In this document: in pieces, positions 32,313 through 43,578 of the stretch | Numbering within the stretch: position 1 is the stretch's first letter | Layout of the letters: each line of letters starts with the position of its first letter | From: Siphonodentalium dalli | Lineage: Eukaryota > Mollusca > Scaphopoda > Gadilida > Siphonodentaliidae | Reading direction: 5' to 3' | DNA length: 64,000 nucleotides | Assembly (NCBI GenBank): GCA_032622095.1 | Contig: CP136063.1 | Span: 28,150,987-28,214,986 of the forward strand | Notes under the pieces: generated by a model | Seen by the model: only the letters and a program-made list of their open reading frames with translations | Databases searched by the model: none | What the model was told of the DNA's origin: nothing | Translations under genes and position numbers: made by a program

Positions 32313-32811
32313 TGAACTTTTCAAGTGTAAAATCAAAACAAAGATGACGCTTCACGCCGCAACATGCGAAAGAAATAGTTCCAATTTAGAAAACATATTA
32401 TTGTTCCTATAAATCTGTTTAATTATTAAAATAATACTTCTTCAATCATGAAAACAGAAATATTTCCCTTATCCCCTATGGTGGGATTTATTCCCATAGC
32501 AAAACACGTTTGACCTATAGTGGCAAATATTTCATATCAATGAGCCTTTATCGAAATTCTACAGGTGCAACATTTCGTTTTCGTGACGTATTATGTTGAT
32601 TTCAGGATGTCGATTTCATGACTGACAGACTCAAACTCGTTAACCCTGCTCGCCTGGGTGAAACGCTTTGTTTATTCAGTATATACCTTTGGTATATACC
32701 GATGTCATACCCGATGATCACGAGTATCGCATTAGATTTTATCCCAGATGTACGGTTTAACTTGTGTTGAACGGCTCTAAAACGAAAACATCACAATGAG
32801 GCTCCTGGTGT

Positions 32812-32972
32812 GGGAGAAAAATGATCCATCATGACCCAGGGTTTGGGAATGGAAAAATCTCACCCTCGGGGCCAGATATTTGGGCCGGACACTCGGCAAG
32901 CCTCGTGTCCGGCCCAAATATCTGGCCCCTCGGTGAGTTTTCCATCCCACACCCCGGGTCATGATGGATAAT
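32812..32972. repeat. Long perfect-core hairpin at the 3' end of the Crypton insert
   Basis: GGGGCCAGATATTTGGGCC (from 32868) begins a 25-nt stem that pairs exactly with 32905-32929 across a 12-nt loop. Imperfect pairing extends outwards to CATCATGACCC (32829) and GGGTCATGATG (32957), giving arms of about 70 nt. It may be a small fold-back MITE or the terminator-like end of the insert. Confidence 0.7.
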
Positions 32973-32989
32973 ATTAATCTTCATGTATA

Positions 32990-33430
32990 TTACGTGAGGA
33001 CCTCGGTGGGGATAGCTTCAGTCTTGAATGTTGAAGGGACACTCGGTAATCATAACGTGAATTTAAAGGGACACTAGGCTCTCACTGGGGGTGATTATTA
33101 AAGTGACACAAGGTATTCACTATGGATGAATGTTAAAGTGACACATGGCACTCACTGTGGATGAATGTTAAAGTGACACTCGCATTGAAACTTCAAAAAT
33201 CTAAAAAATCTAAAAACTTCAAAAACTTCAAAAATCTCAAAAATTTCAAAAAAGTTTAAAAACTTAAAAAATCTAAAAAAATTCAAAAAACTTAAAAAAC
33301 TTAAAATTTTCTAAAAATAAAACAAAAATGAAAAACTTTAAAAAAAATTCCTAAATTAACAAAAAAATAAAAACTTAAAAAACTTTAACTTTTTCTAAAA
33401 TTGAAAAATAATTTAAAATTAAATTAAAAT
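32990..33430. repeat. 38-bp tandem repeats and A-rich tract in the E3 left arm
   Basis: About five units of 'gttaaagtgacac...cactcac...ggatgaat' (33020-33190) are followed by low-complexity 'aaaaacttcaaaaatc' to 33430. The mirror image is at 47045-47450. Confidence 0.65.
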
Positions 33431-33554
33431 TAACTGTCTTTTAATATATCTAACCCATTGCCACTTCTAAGGGTTCCACACTACATCTGAGGGGATATTG
33501 AGTGGTCTACCCACGACTCCTAAACCCAAGAATAAGATCTAGCCCATCAGAAAC

Positions 33555-33700
33555 TCCGCCTCCTGCAATGCCTGTCATTCGAATCTGACGCAATCCCTAC
33601 TTCTGGCGCAATGCATGAGTCATTCGAATATGGCGCAATCCCTACTTCCGGCGCAACGCCTGGGTCATTGGAATCTGACGCAATCCCTCGTGCAACCTAC
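33555..33700. repeat. 45-bp tandem repeats in the E3 left arm
   Basis: Three units of 'ctgacgcaatccctacttc', 'ggcgcaatgcctg', 'gtcattcgaat'. They are mirrored at about 46815-46915, where the unit count differs slightly. Confidence 0.6.
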
Positions 33701-33989
33701 CGATTGACTCCCCGCCCATTGGCTAAGCGTTGTATCACATGCTTATTATTTCATCATATCATGGAAATTCAATGTTTTGTCATCACTCTTGAGATATAAC
33801 CCATATCCACTGAAAAAGGGTGGATATCTATATATTCATAATTTTTCTTTGTTATCTTTTTTTTATCCCTCTTTTTTATCTACCACCTCATTTTTTCTTT
33901 CTTTTTATTCTCTCTTCTTTTTCTAACAGCTTCTACTCCCTCATAATCTTCGAATATCCACTTTAATCTCCAAGTTTTTGAAAAAATCC

Positions 33990-34170
33990 ATGTTTAGTAG
34001 CACTTCCAGATTGGCTCTATAGAATTTGAAGGAGGCATCCATCTTGGATATTACTCTTTCTATGACTAAATCCGTTAGCACGTTCTACAGATGTCATATA
34101 GGCCTCTTCACATCTTGTTTTCCATAATTTATTCATTCCTAATCGCTCCATTGACTGTAACACATTAAAT
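33990..34170 (-). repeat. Single diverged unit of the 160-bp family in the E3 left arm
   Basis: The minus strand reads 'ggatttagtcatagaaagag' and 'atccaagatggatgcc', and the interval ends in 'gtgtaatctgttac'-like sequence, as at the start of the 25.7-27.4 kb array ('gtgttacagtcaatggagtg'). It is mirrored at 46405-46560. Confidence 0.5.
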
Positions 34171-35759
34171 TACCACCTCCCCCTGTATTGGGAGTACATC
34201 CTTGATTATTAATATTTCCTCCTTCCATGGTGTGCATGTTCCTTGCTAATGTGAAGCCACACCTATTATATATATATACGACTTTAAAAGCCCGTGAAAA
34301 TATTACTCATATTATATACTTCCCTTTGAAGACCTTTGTGTGCGACAATGATCCGTAAGATTGTTTCTAAGTGACACTGGCCAGTGCAACTGATACGACG
34401 GGTATGAACTAGCCCACTTCACATCGTAACAATAATAAAAGGGACACTTCATCTATATCAGCCTCAAAACGCGTTGGTACACATCGGTGTGGAAACTAAA
34501 CCCATCACTCTTCGTCCGTCATCAGTACATAATTGTAATATAATTTTCTCAGAAACCACAGGATCCCTTTGGCTGAAATTTGGTCTCAACGTGGGATCAG
34601 AAATTATCCATGGAAGACAACAGTGTCCGTGTGGGGAGAAGCTTCGTAGTGTTTCGCTGTCGCCATGGTGTTTGTTTGGGTATAGGCATGGGTGGTGAGT
34701 GTGGTTCTCATAATGGTTCCCATGGTTCTCACATATGGGTCTAGTGTGTTTGATGGTTCTCATATGTGGCTCTCATGTGGTCTGAACTAGCCTTTACTGA
34801 CTGAGGTCCTTTAGAGCACATGTCATCACTTCACTGATAACCATTATATGGTCAAATCCATACACTATCAAACGCAATGTTTCAATAATGGGTTTTCTTA
34901 CAATTTTGACTAAATATTGGTTATATTATACGCATCAGCGATCCTTCTTAATAACGCTCTGTATATTTTCAAATGCATCGTACTAAATGGGTTTGGAATA
35001 GCCATACATGAAAGGAGGAACTGAGGTCCTGGGTATGTCGACTGCATATAGCAGTATATATGGGGTACAAACATGGACAGCAATGGGTTCCTCGTGGCTT
35101 CTGGCCTACACATGACATATTAAAGTTATCCACACCCATCGGCGCGCCTTTAATAGGCTATGAAGCTCCATACGGGGTCGAATCCTGGCATTCTCCATGT
35201 GTTTCTATTTGAACCCACATTAATAACTAATTAAAATCTTTCTCTCCGGGTTGTTTCACGCCATAACCTTGATTTGGACAGCTTGAAGGGCTAATTAAGC
35301 TTCAATTTAAATCCCAACATTTTCTTATTTGAAGAACGTATCTGGTTGAACATGTCCACCATAGTAAGCACATTTAATTCAAAGAGCTTCACACATAGTC
35401 ATACTAGTAATGATGTGTCGTTATTTACTGCAGAAATGGTCATATAGAATACAATACAACACATTTTGGTCACATACCTTAAAGGTGCAAGATATCGAAC
35501 TGACCACGTATAGAGTGGAATGACATGTCGGGGATCAAATTTTAATCAGTTACAGTATTTCGTCCATAAGGCAGTTTTGGGTGTAACATCATTGTGTATG
35601 ACGGTTCATTCATATGATACCTTAGCGATTGCACACGATACTGTCTGTTGTATTTTATATATCATATCATGTATATTAATTGCTCCATTGATGGTAGGAG
35701 TATGGCATTGGTGTCTGGTTCTTCGATGTATTCTAGTCATAGTTCATTCATATTATTAC

Positions 35760-37030
35760 TCTAAAATCTCCATTAAATGGAGAAAATAAAGAGCCCATCT
35801 TATGTAGACTAGTGTATAAATACTGACTTCATGCATTCTTTTCATCAATTATATGTATTATAACTCCCACCAAGATAGTCTGTTATACAGAGGAAACAAA
35901 GCATGTACCAAGTGACAGCCTCATGTCGCGAAAGGCCTACTATGTGGACACATTTTCTTATCAAAACGCTCTATTATGTAGGCGGTTATCAACCATTGGT
36001 CTGGAAAAGGCCTACGAGCGGAACGCGTGTATACACATTTATTCGATGTACTCTTTACTCGTCGATTTCTCTTTATTGTCGTTAATTTATAGCATTATTG
36101 GTAGGAATCTAAACGCGCCGTTATATTGAGAAAATAATGCGTCAATACCAGTCAATACTGCTTTATTGGCGGTAAATGAAATTATTGCATCATGTACCGC
36201 AGCTAAACAAGCGAGACAACTGATCACAACACAAAAATTAGTAATATTTCTGAAGCTTTGAGTTGTTTGTAATACACAGTGTAAATTTTCATTATTGCTA
36301 CCATTTAAGAAAACATGCCCCCCGATAGGGCTACTATGCGAACACATGTCTATATTAACTTCACACATTCTTTATCGTTCATTCAATTATACCCCAAGCT
36401 CTCTGTTAATACAGAGGCATCAAAACATTGGTCTGGAAAAGACCTACTATGTGGATGCGTGTATACATATTTACTTGATGTATTCTTTAATCGTTCATTT
36501 CTCTTTATTGTCGTTCATTTATAGCATTATTAGAAGAAATTTAGTCTAAAATCTCCATTACATGGAGACAATAAAGAGCCCATCTGGTGTAGACTAATGC
36601 ATACATACTTACGTCATGTATTCTTTTCACCAATTATATGTATTGTACATCCTATAAATTTAGTCTGTTATACAGAGGAAACAAAGCATGTACTACGTGG
36701 CAGTTTCATGTTACGAAAAGGCCTACTATGTGAACACATGTGCATATTAATTTCACATATTCATCTCAAAACGCTCTATTATATACGGGGGTATCAAACA
36801 TTGGTCTGGAAATGGCCTGCTATGTGGACGCGTGTATACATATTTAATTCATATATGCATTCATATATCATTTCTCTTAATTGTCGTTCGTTTAATAGCA
36901 TTATTAGTATAAATATAGTCTAAAACCGTTGGTATATGGAGAAAATATAGCGTCAATACTGTTTTATTGTTGGTAACTCAAATTATTGCATCATGTATCG
37001 CAACTAAATAAGCGAAACAACTCATAAATT
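35760..37030. repeat. Tandem duplication within the E3 left arm
   Basis: A block starting 'ctaaaatctccattaaatgg' and running through 'aataaagagcccatct', 'agtctgttatacagaggaaac', 'aaaacgctctattat' and 'attgtcgttaatttatagc' occurs at about 35760-36240 and again at about 36545-37030, with a partial copy at 36290-36545. It is mirrored in the right arm at 43579-44790, so the duplication is older than the palindrome. Confidence 0.62.
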
Positions 37031-37353
37031 CTTAATAGTTCTGATGTCTATGGCAGTTTATATATATAGTATATTTTCATTGTTGTTACCATTTTAATGC
37101 CTACTTATTTCTGTGTAAGAACGCTGGTCTCCATTGTTGTTATGATTGTGCCTATAACTGTCCATATTCTTAAAGCAAGTACGGTACCTCTATGTGATAT
37201 GATGTATAAAAATTGCCATTTTCACAGGTAAATCACTTATAAACGCTCTTTAATGTATAGTTAAACTGAGTTTTCACACGCAGGTCTATGTCTTTGTGGA
37301 CTATATACGTGGTATACTTCAGTATATACACGAATTGAATGTATTCTAAGTAT

Positions 37354-39539
37354 GCGTATCTGATTTATGTATACGTCCGTGTTTCTTAAAGCAAATCCAA
37401 TACATATAAGTGCGTTATGACGTACATTAAGTGCCCTTTTCACTATTAAATAAAGTAAAAAAGCCCTCTACTGTAGTTAACTATTCAGTTCCACATACGC
37501 TATAAGCTCTATGGTGGTCCGATGTGTCTTATCAATATGCCATTATATGCACGAAGGTAATGTGTTCAAATATGTGGGTTGTGATGTATAATGTTAAAGT
37601 ATATAAGCACTCTTTAAGATATGCATATAAAATGTTTCATATTAGGACCATAACGAACCAATGCAAAAGATAGGGGGACATATTTTGCGCATAAAAATAC
37701 AATATTTTGTTTTTCATTCTCGATCAAAATAATGAAGGGTTGTCAATTATCAACAAAAAACAATACTTTGAAACAAAAACGATGACATAAGAACGAATAT
37801 CCAAGAGGTAGTGTGAAAATAACCCTCACATTTATAAAAAAAAAATTAAAAAAAATTCAGTTTTCGAGTAAGTCCTTCAAAATCATTGAATGTTTTCGTC
37901 TATGTTGGATCAAATTTGACACAAAAATCAATTAGCTCACTAACAGTTCGCGCAATATCTCATGTTTTGAGAAAACGTTTTCACAAAATATTGCTAGTGA
38001 AGGTGGCTATTTCATCCTGGAACTCATGAAATATGATAAAAAATAGATGTAAAGACACTTCATGAGCCCTCATATCTTTGAGTTATGAACATAAAGTCAT
38101 CTCATAGTGCCATTGTACCCCATAATTTGGTCAGGAGAAATATGTATTTCATATTTGACCCTTCATCTGTGGTAAAAAATGAATTAAGGGACATGGGAGT
38201 GGTGTCCCTTGACATTAACCTAGAGCATAAATTGACTCAATTTTGCAATTTTAGGCAACATTCTTGCCAGGGAAAGTGTATATTTCATGTTGGAACTCAT
38301 CAAATGTGATACACATGCATCAAAAGACACTTACTGAGCTCTGATGACTATGAGTTATGACAACAAAGGCATCACATACTAGATTGTAAGCCAGAATTTG
38401 GTCAGGAAAAGTGTAAATTTCATATTTTATCTTACATGTGTTTTAAAAATCAATGTAATTACACCCCATCGGTCGCCTAGACACAGCGTAAATGTTCTCA
38501 AATTTTCAATTGTAGGCCACAATGTCGGCAGTGAAGGTAAACATTTCATGTTGGAACCCATGAAATGTGATAAAATGGATAAAAAGACACTTCCTGAGTC
38601 CTCATGACTGAGTTATGAACATAAAGGGACCTCATAGTGTGTTGTAGGTCATAATTTGGTCAGGAAAAATGTAAATTTCATGTTTAAAGCTTCATGTGTT
38701 TTAAAAATATATGTAATTACAGCCATTGGGTCCATAGAGATCAATCCACAATCCATATGTAGTCCATATGCAATTTTAGGGAACAGTATTGCTAGTGAAG
38801 GTGAACATTTCATGCTGGAACTCATGAAATATGATAAAAATAGATGAAAAGACACATCCTGAGGCCTCAATTGTATGCCATAATGTGGTCAGGAGAATTG
38901 TGTATTGTATTTTGACCCTTGATGCGTGGTAGCAATCAATGAAATTACACCCCATGGTATCCTCAGATATGAAGTAACATCATAAATGCACTCAGTTTTG
39001 GCAATTTAGACAACATTGTTGATAGGGAAGTTGTACATTTCATGTTGGAACTGGTGAAATGTGATAATAATTTATCAAAAGACACTCGATGAGCCCTGAT
39101 GGGTTTCAATTATGGTCATAAAGGCATCTGATAGTGTCATTATACAACGGGGAAATTTGTGAAGCGCTAACAAAGCGTATCTGCACGGTGTTATGCGATC
39201 CAAAATGATCCTGATATAAGAAATGCAATCTAGATCATACCCAGTATCTTCGTATCGACTGAATATATCGTTATTCGACGGTGTTCCTGACATACCTCCG
39301 TCTTTACTTTTCTTATGCATTTGTAGATTGTAGTTCGTTGATAATATCTTTCCACACAAATGGCACCCGTGTATTGTCTCGAATCATGGGAAGAACTATC
39401 GTCCTTATACCAGCGAAAAGATGAGCGAATATGGTGTGGTATTATAAACTCGACGCGTTCGTACCTCTATTTTTCGTTTAGAGTTATTGTTCTTATGTAA
39501 AAAATTGGCGCGGCGGCAGTGGGGGTGAGGGGCCGCATA
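37354..39539. repeat. Unpaired spacer of E3 with ~260 bp tandem repeats
   Basis: No inverted partner. Between about 37980 and 39100 a unit of ~260 bp recurs, marked by 'ggaactcatgaaatatgata' or variants near 38022, 38292, 38554, 38816 and 39048. Each unit also has 'gagttatgaacataaag' and 'ataatttggtcagga'. The first ~600 bp (37354-37980) contain no recognisable feature. Confidence 0.65.
39075..39380 (-). pseudogene. Possible C2H2 zinc-finger fragment in the E3 spacer
   Basis: The minus-strand frame reads CHLCGKILSTNYNLQMHKK, with a C-x2-C and a single clear histidine of a C2H2-like finger, then a polar stretch up to a stop at 39075. It could be a fragment of a transposon-encoded or host zinc-finger protein. 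It is the only protein-like signal in the E3 spacer. The second histidine is not clear, so the call is tentative. Confidence 0.3.
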
Positions 39540-39904
39540 ATTAGAACACATTCACTTCGTGTATATACTGAAGTATACCACCTATATAGTCCACAAAGAC
39601 ATAGACCTGCGTGTGAAAACTCAGTTTAACTATACATTAAAGAGCGCTTATACGTGATTTACCTGTGAAAATCGCAATTTTTATACATCATATCACACAG
39701 AGGTACCGTACTTGCTTTAAGAATATGGACAGTTATAGGCACAATCATAACAACAATGGAGACCAGCGTTCTTACACAGAAATCAGTAATGTAGGCACTA
39801 AAATGGTAACAACAATGAAAATATACACTGTGTGAACTGCCATAGACATCAGAACTATTAAGAATTTATGAGTTGTCTCGCTTGTTTAGTTGCGATACAT
39901 GATG

Positions 39905-39918
39905 CAACAATTGAGTTA
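39905..39918. repeat. Left target-site duplication of the LINE
   Basis: CAACAATTGAGTTA, matched by CAACAATTTGAGTTA at 43564-43578 (one extra T). The E3 left arm (about 36975-36990, reverse complement) shows the single uninterrupted version. Confidence 0.8.
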
Positions 39919-40263
39919 GAATACTTAGAAATTGAGAATGATTTTGATCTTGACCTCATGGACATTGATTTGGACGTCGTCGATGGATCAGTTATTCTCG
40001 AAGAAGCTAGTTTCCCCAAAAAACGATACAGTGTGGATAAAATGAAAAATAACTTTGGTCGTCAGCTTTATCTTTATGTCAAGGTAGCGATCTTTTTTTT
40101 CTAAACGGGAGAGCATGCGATGACCGAGAAATCGGTGCGCTAACTTGTCGCGACACTTCAGTTGTCGACTATGCGATCTGCTCTAAAGATGTTCTCAAAC
40201 TGGTGACCAATTTTATGCTTGGCGAATTTGATAGTGCCATTCGTATATTAAAACCAGCATAAC
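39919..40263 (+). pseudogene. LINE endonuclease domain, C-terminal part
   Basis: The frame from the element's first base continues an open stretch with RYSVDKMKNNFGRQL. It then shifts to FLNGRACDDREIGALTC and VVDYAICSKDVLKLV, the order seen at the end of exonuclease-endonuclease-phosphatase domains of CR1/Jockey-like LINEs (NGR..D...G..TC...SVVDY). The catalytic N-terminal part is absent through 5' truncation. It ends with a stop at 40260, just before the first ATG of the next open frame. Confidence 0.65.
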
Positions 40264-40264
40264 C

Positions 40265-42880
40265 ATGTCAGGTACTGAAACAATATCAAACCCCTTAGAA
40301 AAACCTCAGACTTCAATAAAGACGTGGGACCCTAACAAAACTTCAGAATTTACTTGGAACCTAACTATTGATAAACTAGCCGATATTAGACGCAATTTAA
40401 ACCCCGTGACAGTTGGTAACATTGACTCTACGATAATAAATGACTTGGCTAATATGATAACGTATATACTTTGTACCTCTGCCGAACAGACCCTTGGTAC
40501 AGTATCTTATTGTGTGACTAAAAAGTGTACAGACAAAAATAAGAGTAAACCCTGGTTCACTCGGTCATGCCGATCGGCACGGAAAAGCTATCGAAAAGCT
40601 GTGAGAGACTTTAGGCGTTTCTCGAACAAAGATGCGAGATATGTATTAAGAGAGAAGTCACGAGAGTACAAACTGAAGTTAGATTTTGCCATATCAAAGC
40701 ATAGAGATCACATATCTCGCGAAATGACAAACACGAAAGTAAATAACCCTAGAAAATTTTGGAAAAAACTTGGCGGAAATGGAAAAAGGGCCGTTCCGCA
40801 AATAAGCATAGATACTCTTGAGGAATACTTTAAAGAGCTCAACTCTGTATCACATTCTCAAGATATCGACATCGAACACAATTGTAATTCTTTGGATCAT
40901 GATAGCGTATTAAACAGGCCAATATATGTTGAAGAAATAAAGTCAGCCTTGAAAAGTTTGAACAATAATAAGTCGCCTGGGGAAGATATGGTTCTCAATG
41001 AATACCTAAAAGCAACAGCGGAAAACATGGTAGATATTTATTGTAAACTGTTCAATCTTATATTAGACTCAGTATGTATACCAGAAGCGTGTGGAATAGG
41101 AACAATAGTACCATTATACAAAAATAAGGGCGACATGAAGGACCCAAACAATTCTAGACCCATAACGTTATTGAGCTGCTTTGGAAAATTATTCACGAAA
41201 ATTCTTACAAATAGAATGTATACTTATGTTGCGGAAAATGCAACACTTCTCGAAGACCAATCAGATTTTCGAAAAAATCAGGTTTTCGAAAAGGTTATTC
41301 TACAACTGACAACATATTTCTATTACACATTCTAAGTGAGTTGACAAGGGAGATAAATACAAAACTTTATTGCGCATTTGTAGACTTTGAAAAAGCATTT
41401 GACAAAGTTTGGAGAATAGGTCTATGGCAAAAACTCATGGCAAAACAGCATTACTGGAAACAATTTCAAGGTCATACGCAACATGTATTCCAATATAAAG
41501 TCGTCTGTGAAATTGGGTAACGATAAGTCTGGTTATTTTCCCTGTCTGTCTGGAGTCAGACAAGGCGAACTTATCGCCCCTATTGTTCTGTATCTACTTA
41601 AATGACCTTCACGACTAACGAAGGCGTTGTTGGGCTCAAAAAGATTTCTTTCGAATTGGAAAATAAAATCAATGTTTTTTTGAAACTGTTTGTAATCCTT
41701 TATGCAGACGACACTGTCTTAATGGCAGAAACTCCTAAGGAACTTCAAAATGAGCTAGATATATTCCATAAATACTGCCAAAAATGGAAACTTACTGTAA
41801 ATGTGGAGAAACCCAAAATTCTTCTAATATCAAAAAGAAGTAAGCCAACAAACGCCAAATTTATGTACGATGGAAAGGAACTAGAAATAGTTAAAAAATT
41901 CAATTATCTTGGCATAGTTCTTACTAAATCCGGTTCATTCTCTGAAGCAAAAAAATTACTTGCAATCTAAGCCACAAAATCAATGTTTTCTGTAATCTCT
42001 AAGTCAAGAACACACTGTTTATCAGTCAAAACCCAGTTTTAGTTATTTGATTTACAAGTATCACCGATTCTCATATACGGATGTGAAATTTGGGGCTTCG
42101 GTAATAACGATATACTTGAAAATATTCATAGGAAATTCATTAAACATATTCTGAAACTTAAACCATCAACACCAAACTTCATGATTTATGGCGAAAGCGG
42201 AAGATCACCGATTGACGTAACAATCCATTTCAGAATGGTGAAGTATTGGGCTAAAATAATGAACATGAATGGAAGCAGATACTGTAAAAACCTATACAAC
42301 TTAGCTAGAACATTTCATAAAAATACTCTGCCTAGCTTTTGTGGATAAGAAAGATCCGACTTATTCTGATAAATTGTGGTCAGGGGCACCTCCTACAAAC
42401 TGATCACCTGTCGTTTCCAGAAACAATCTTAAGAGTATGTGAAATGTAGTCTGATTAGCAAATACAGAGATAGTTGGCAACACGAATTAGACCTATCAAG
42501 TAGAGGTAAAATATATCGCATATTCAAGCATGACATTAACTTTGAAGAATATTTGAATACATTGGACGACAGAAATAGAACCACATTGTGTAAATTTCGC
42601 ACAAGCAATCATAGATTACCAATTGAAACCAGCCGGTGGTCATGCCACATTGGATGCGACGACAATATGTACCATTTGCGATGATGGGAGGGTCGGTGAC
42701 GAATTTCATTATTTGTTTGAATGCAAGAAATTTACTGAACAACGTACACGGTATTTGCCAAGAGAATGTCTGGGCCGACCAAATACAATAATCATGAATG
42801 ATATTCTGAACATGACGGATGTAGCTTCCTTGCGAAGGTTGTGGGCTTTTATCCGTATTATTAACCAGGGGTTTTCTTAA
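40265..42880 (+). pseudogene. LINE reverse transcriptase with C-terminal Cys/His motif
   Basis: The 356-codon open frame (40265-41335) carries KPWFTRSCRSARKSYRKA, LKSLNNNKSPGEDMVLNEY, VPLYKNKGD and SRPITLLSCFGKLFTKIL, the thumb-preceding and finger motifs of LINE reverse transcriptases. After a stop and frameshifts, FVDFEKAFDKVW lies near 41379, and the catalytic YADD box is in LYADDTVLMAE (about 41699-41731). The C-terminal region has FRTSNHRLPIET, and CTICDDGRVGDEFHYLFEC follows in another frame. The last open part ends at 42880. At least four breaks mean no active enzyme. It copies RNA into DNA at the target in intact relatives. Confidence 0.85.
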
Positions 42881-42914
42881 CGTGACATTGTTGTTATTGC
42901 TTTATTGTTTGCTG

Positions 42915-43335
42915 TCGTTGATGATGACTAGGATGATTATGATGTATACTATACGACTACGGTGATGGCGATGCCGGTGACGATGGATCTCACGACGATG
43001 AAAACGGAGATGGAGATGACGATAATGATGATGAAAAATGGTGATGATGATCACGATGATGATGTAAATATGGTCACTGACGATGCTGAGAGTGATCATC
43101 ACGATGATGATGATGATGCTGATGAGGATAATGATGATGATGATGGTGGTGTGATGGTGATGTCGAGTATATGTGATGATGATGATGTTGATGATGATGG
43201 TGATGATGATGTTCATGATAATGATGATGATGGTGGTGTGAAGTACATATGATGGTGGCAACGATGATGATGATTATGGTGACTATGTTGATGACGGTGG
43301 TGATTGAGAAAATGAGAGTGGTAGTAGTGGTTGTG
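42915..43335 (+). repeat. (GAT)n-rich microsatellite in the LINE 3' region
   Basis: About 400 bp of GATGATGAT with interruptions, lying between the last coding block and the LINE tail. Both strands are open over long stretches (aspartate- or histidine/isoleucine-rich) purely because of the repeat. Confidence 0.8.
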
Positions 43336-43578
43336 GTAGAAAATGAAAATGCTGCTGATATGAGCACGGATTTGCTCTACAAAAGTCACTAAGTATTTAT
43401 ACCCAGTCATACTGACCAGGCTGCATGTCAACCGGAGAGTCTATGTATATTATGTACATACATGCATATTCCATGTTTCACCCTATTTATCTTTTGTATA
43501 CTATCTCCATTTATATTTCTCAATATCCATTTATGTATTCTGGATCAGAGAATAAAGCATATACAACAATTTGAGTTA

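Larger units (their letters stand above)
30796..32975 (+). mobile_element. Crypton-type element inserted in the E3 left arm
   Basis: The right arm of E3 (about 47473-47515) carries the uninterrupted site. Relative to it, the left arm gains ~2.18 kb flanked by TATT (30792-30795 and 32972-32975). The insert encodes a tyrosine recombinase pseudogene. TTTTCTCCCAC at its left end is complemented by GTGGGAGAAAA near 32814, so the proper element may end there, with an additional ~150 bp hairpin unit behind it. Short or absent target duplications are usual for Cryptons. Confidence 0.65.
39919..43563 (+). mobile_element. 5'-truncated APE-type LINE (CR1/Jockey-like) in the E3 right arm
   Basis: A 3.65 kb insert with a 14-15 bp target duplication. 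From 5' to 3' it has the end of an apurinic-type endonuclease domain, a reverse transcriptase with interruptions, a C-terminal cysteine/histidine motif, a (GAT)n-rich 3' region and a short tail ending in AATAAAGCATATA. Truncation inside the endonuclease is typical of target-primed integration. The clade is judged from overall resemblance to invertebrate CR1/Jockey-like elements, not from a tree. Confidence 0.85.

Noticed and set aside
34464..36923. Paired open frames in the E3 arms as transposase genes
   Set aside because: They are duplicated by the palindrome, but no DDE, recombinase or replicase motif is visible and the frames are short.
42902..43367. Histidine/isoleucine- or aspartate-rich open frames
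   Set aside because: Direct products of the GAT microsatellite in the LINE.
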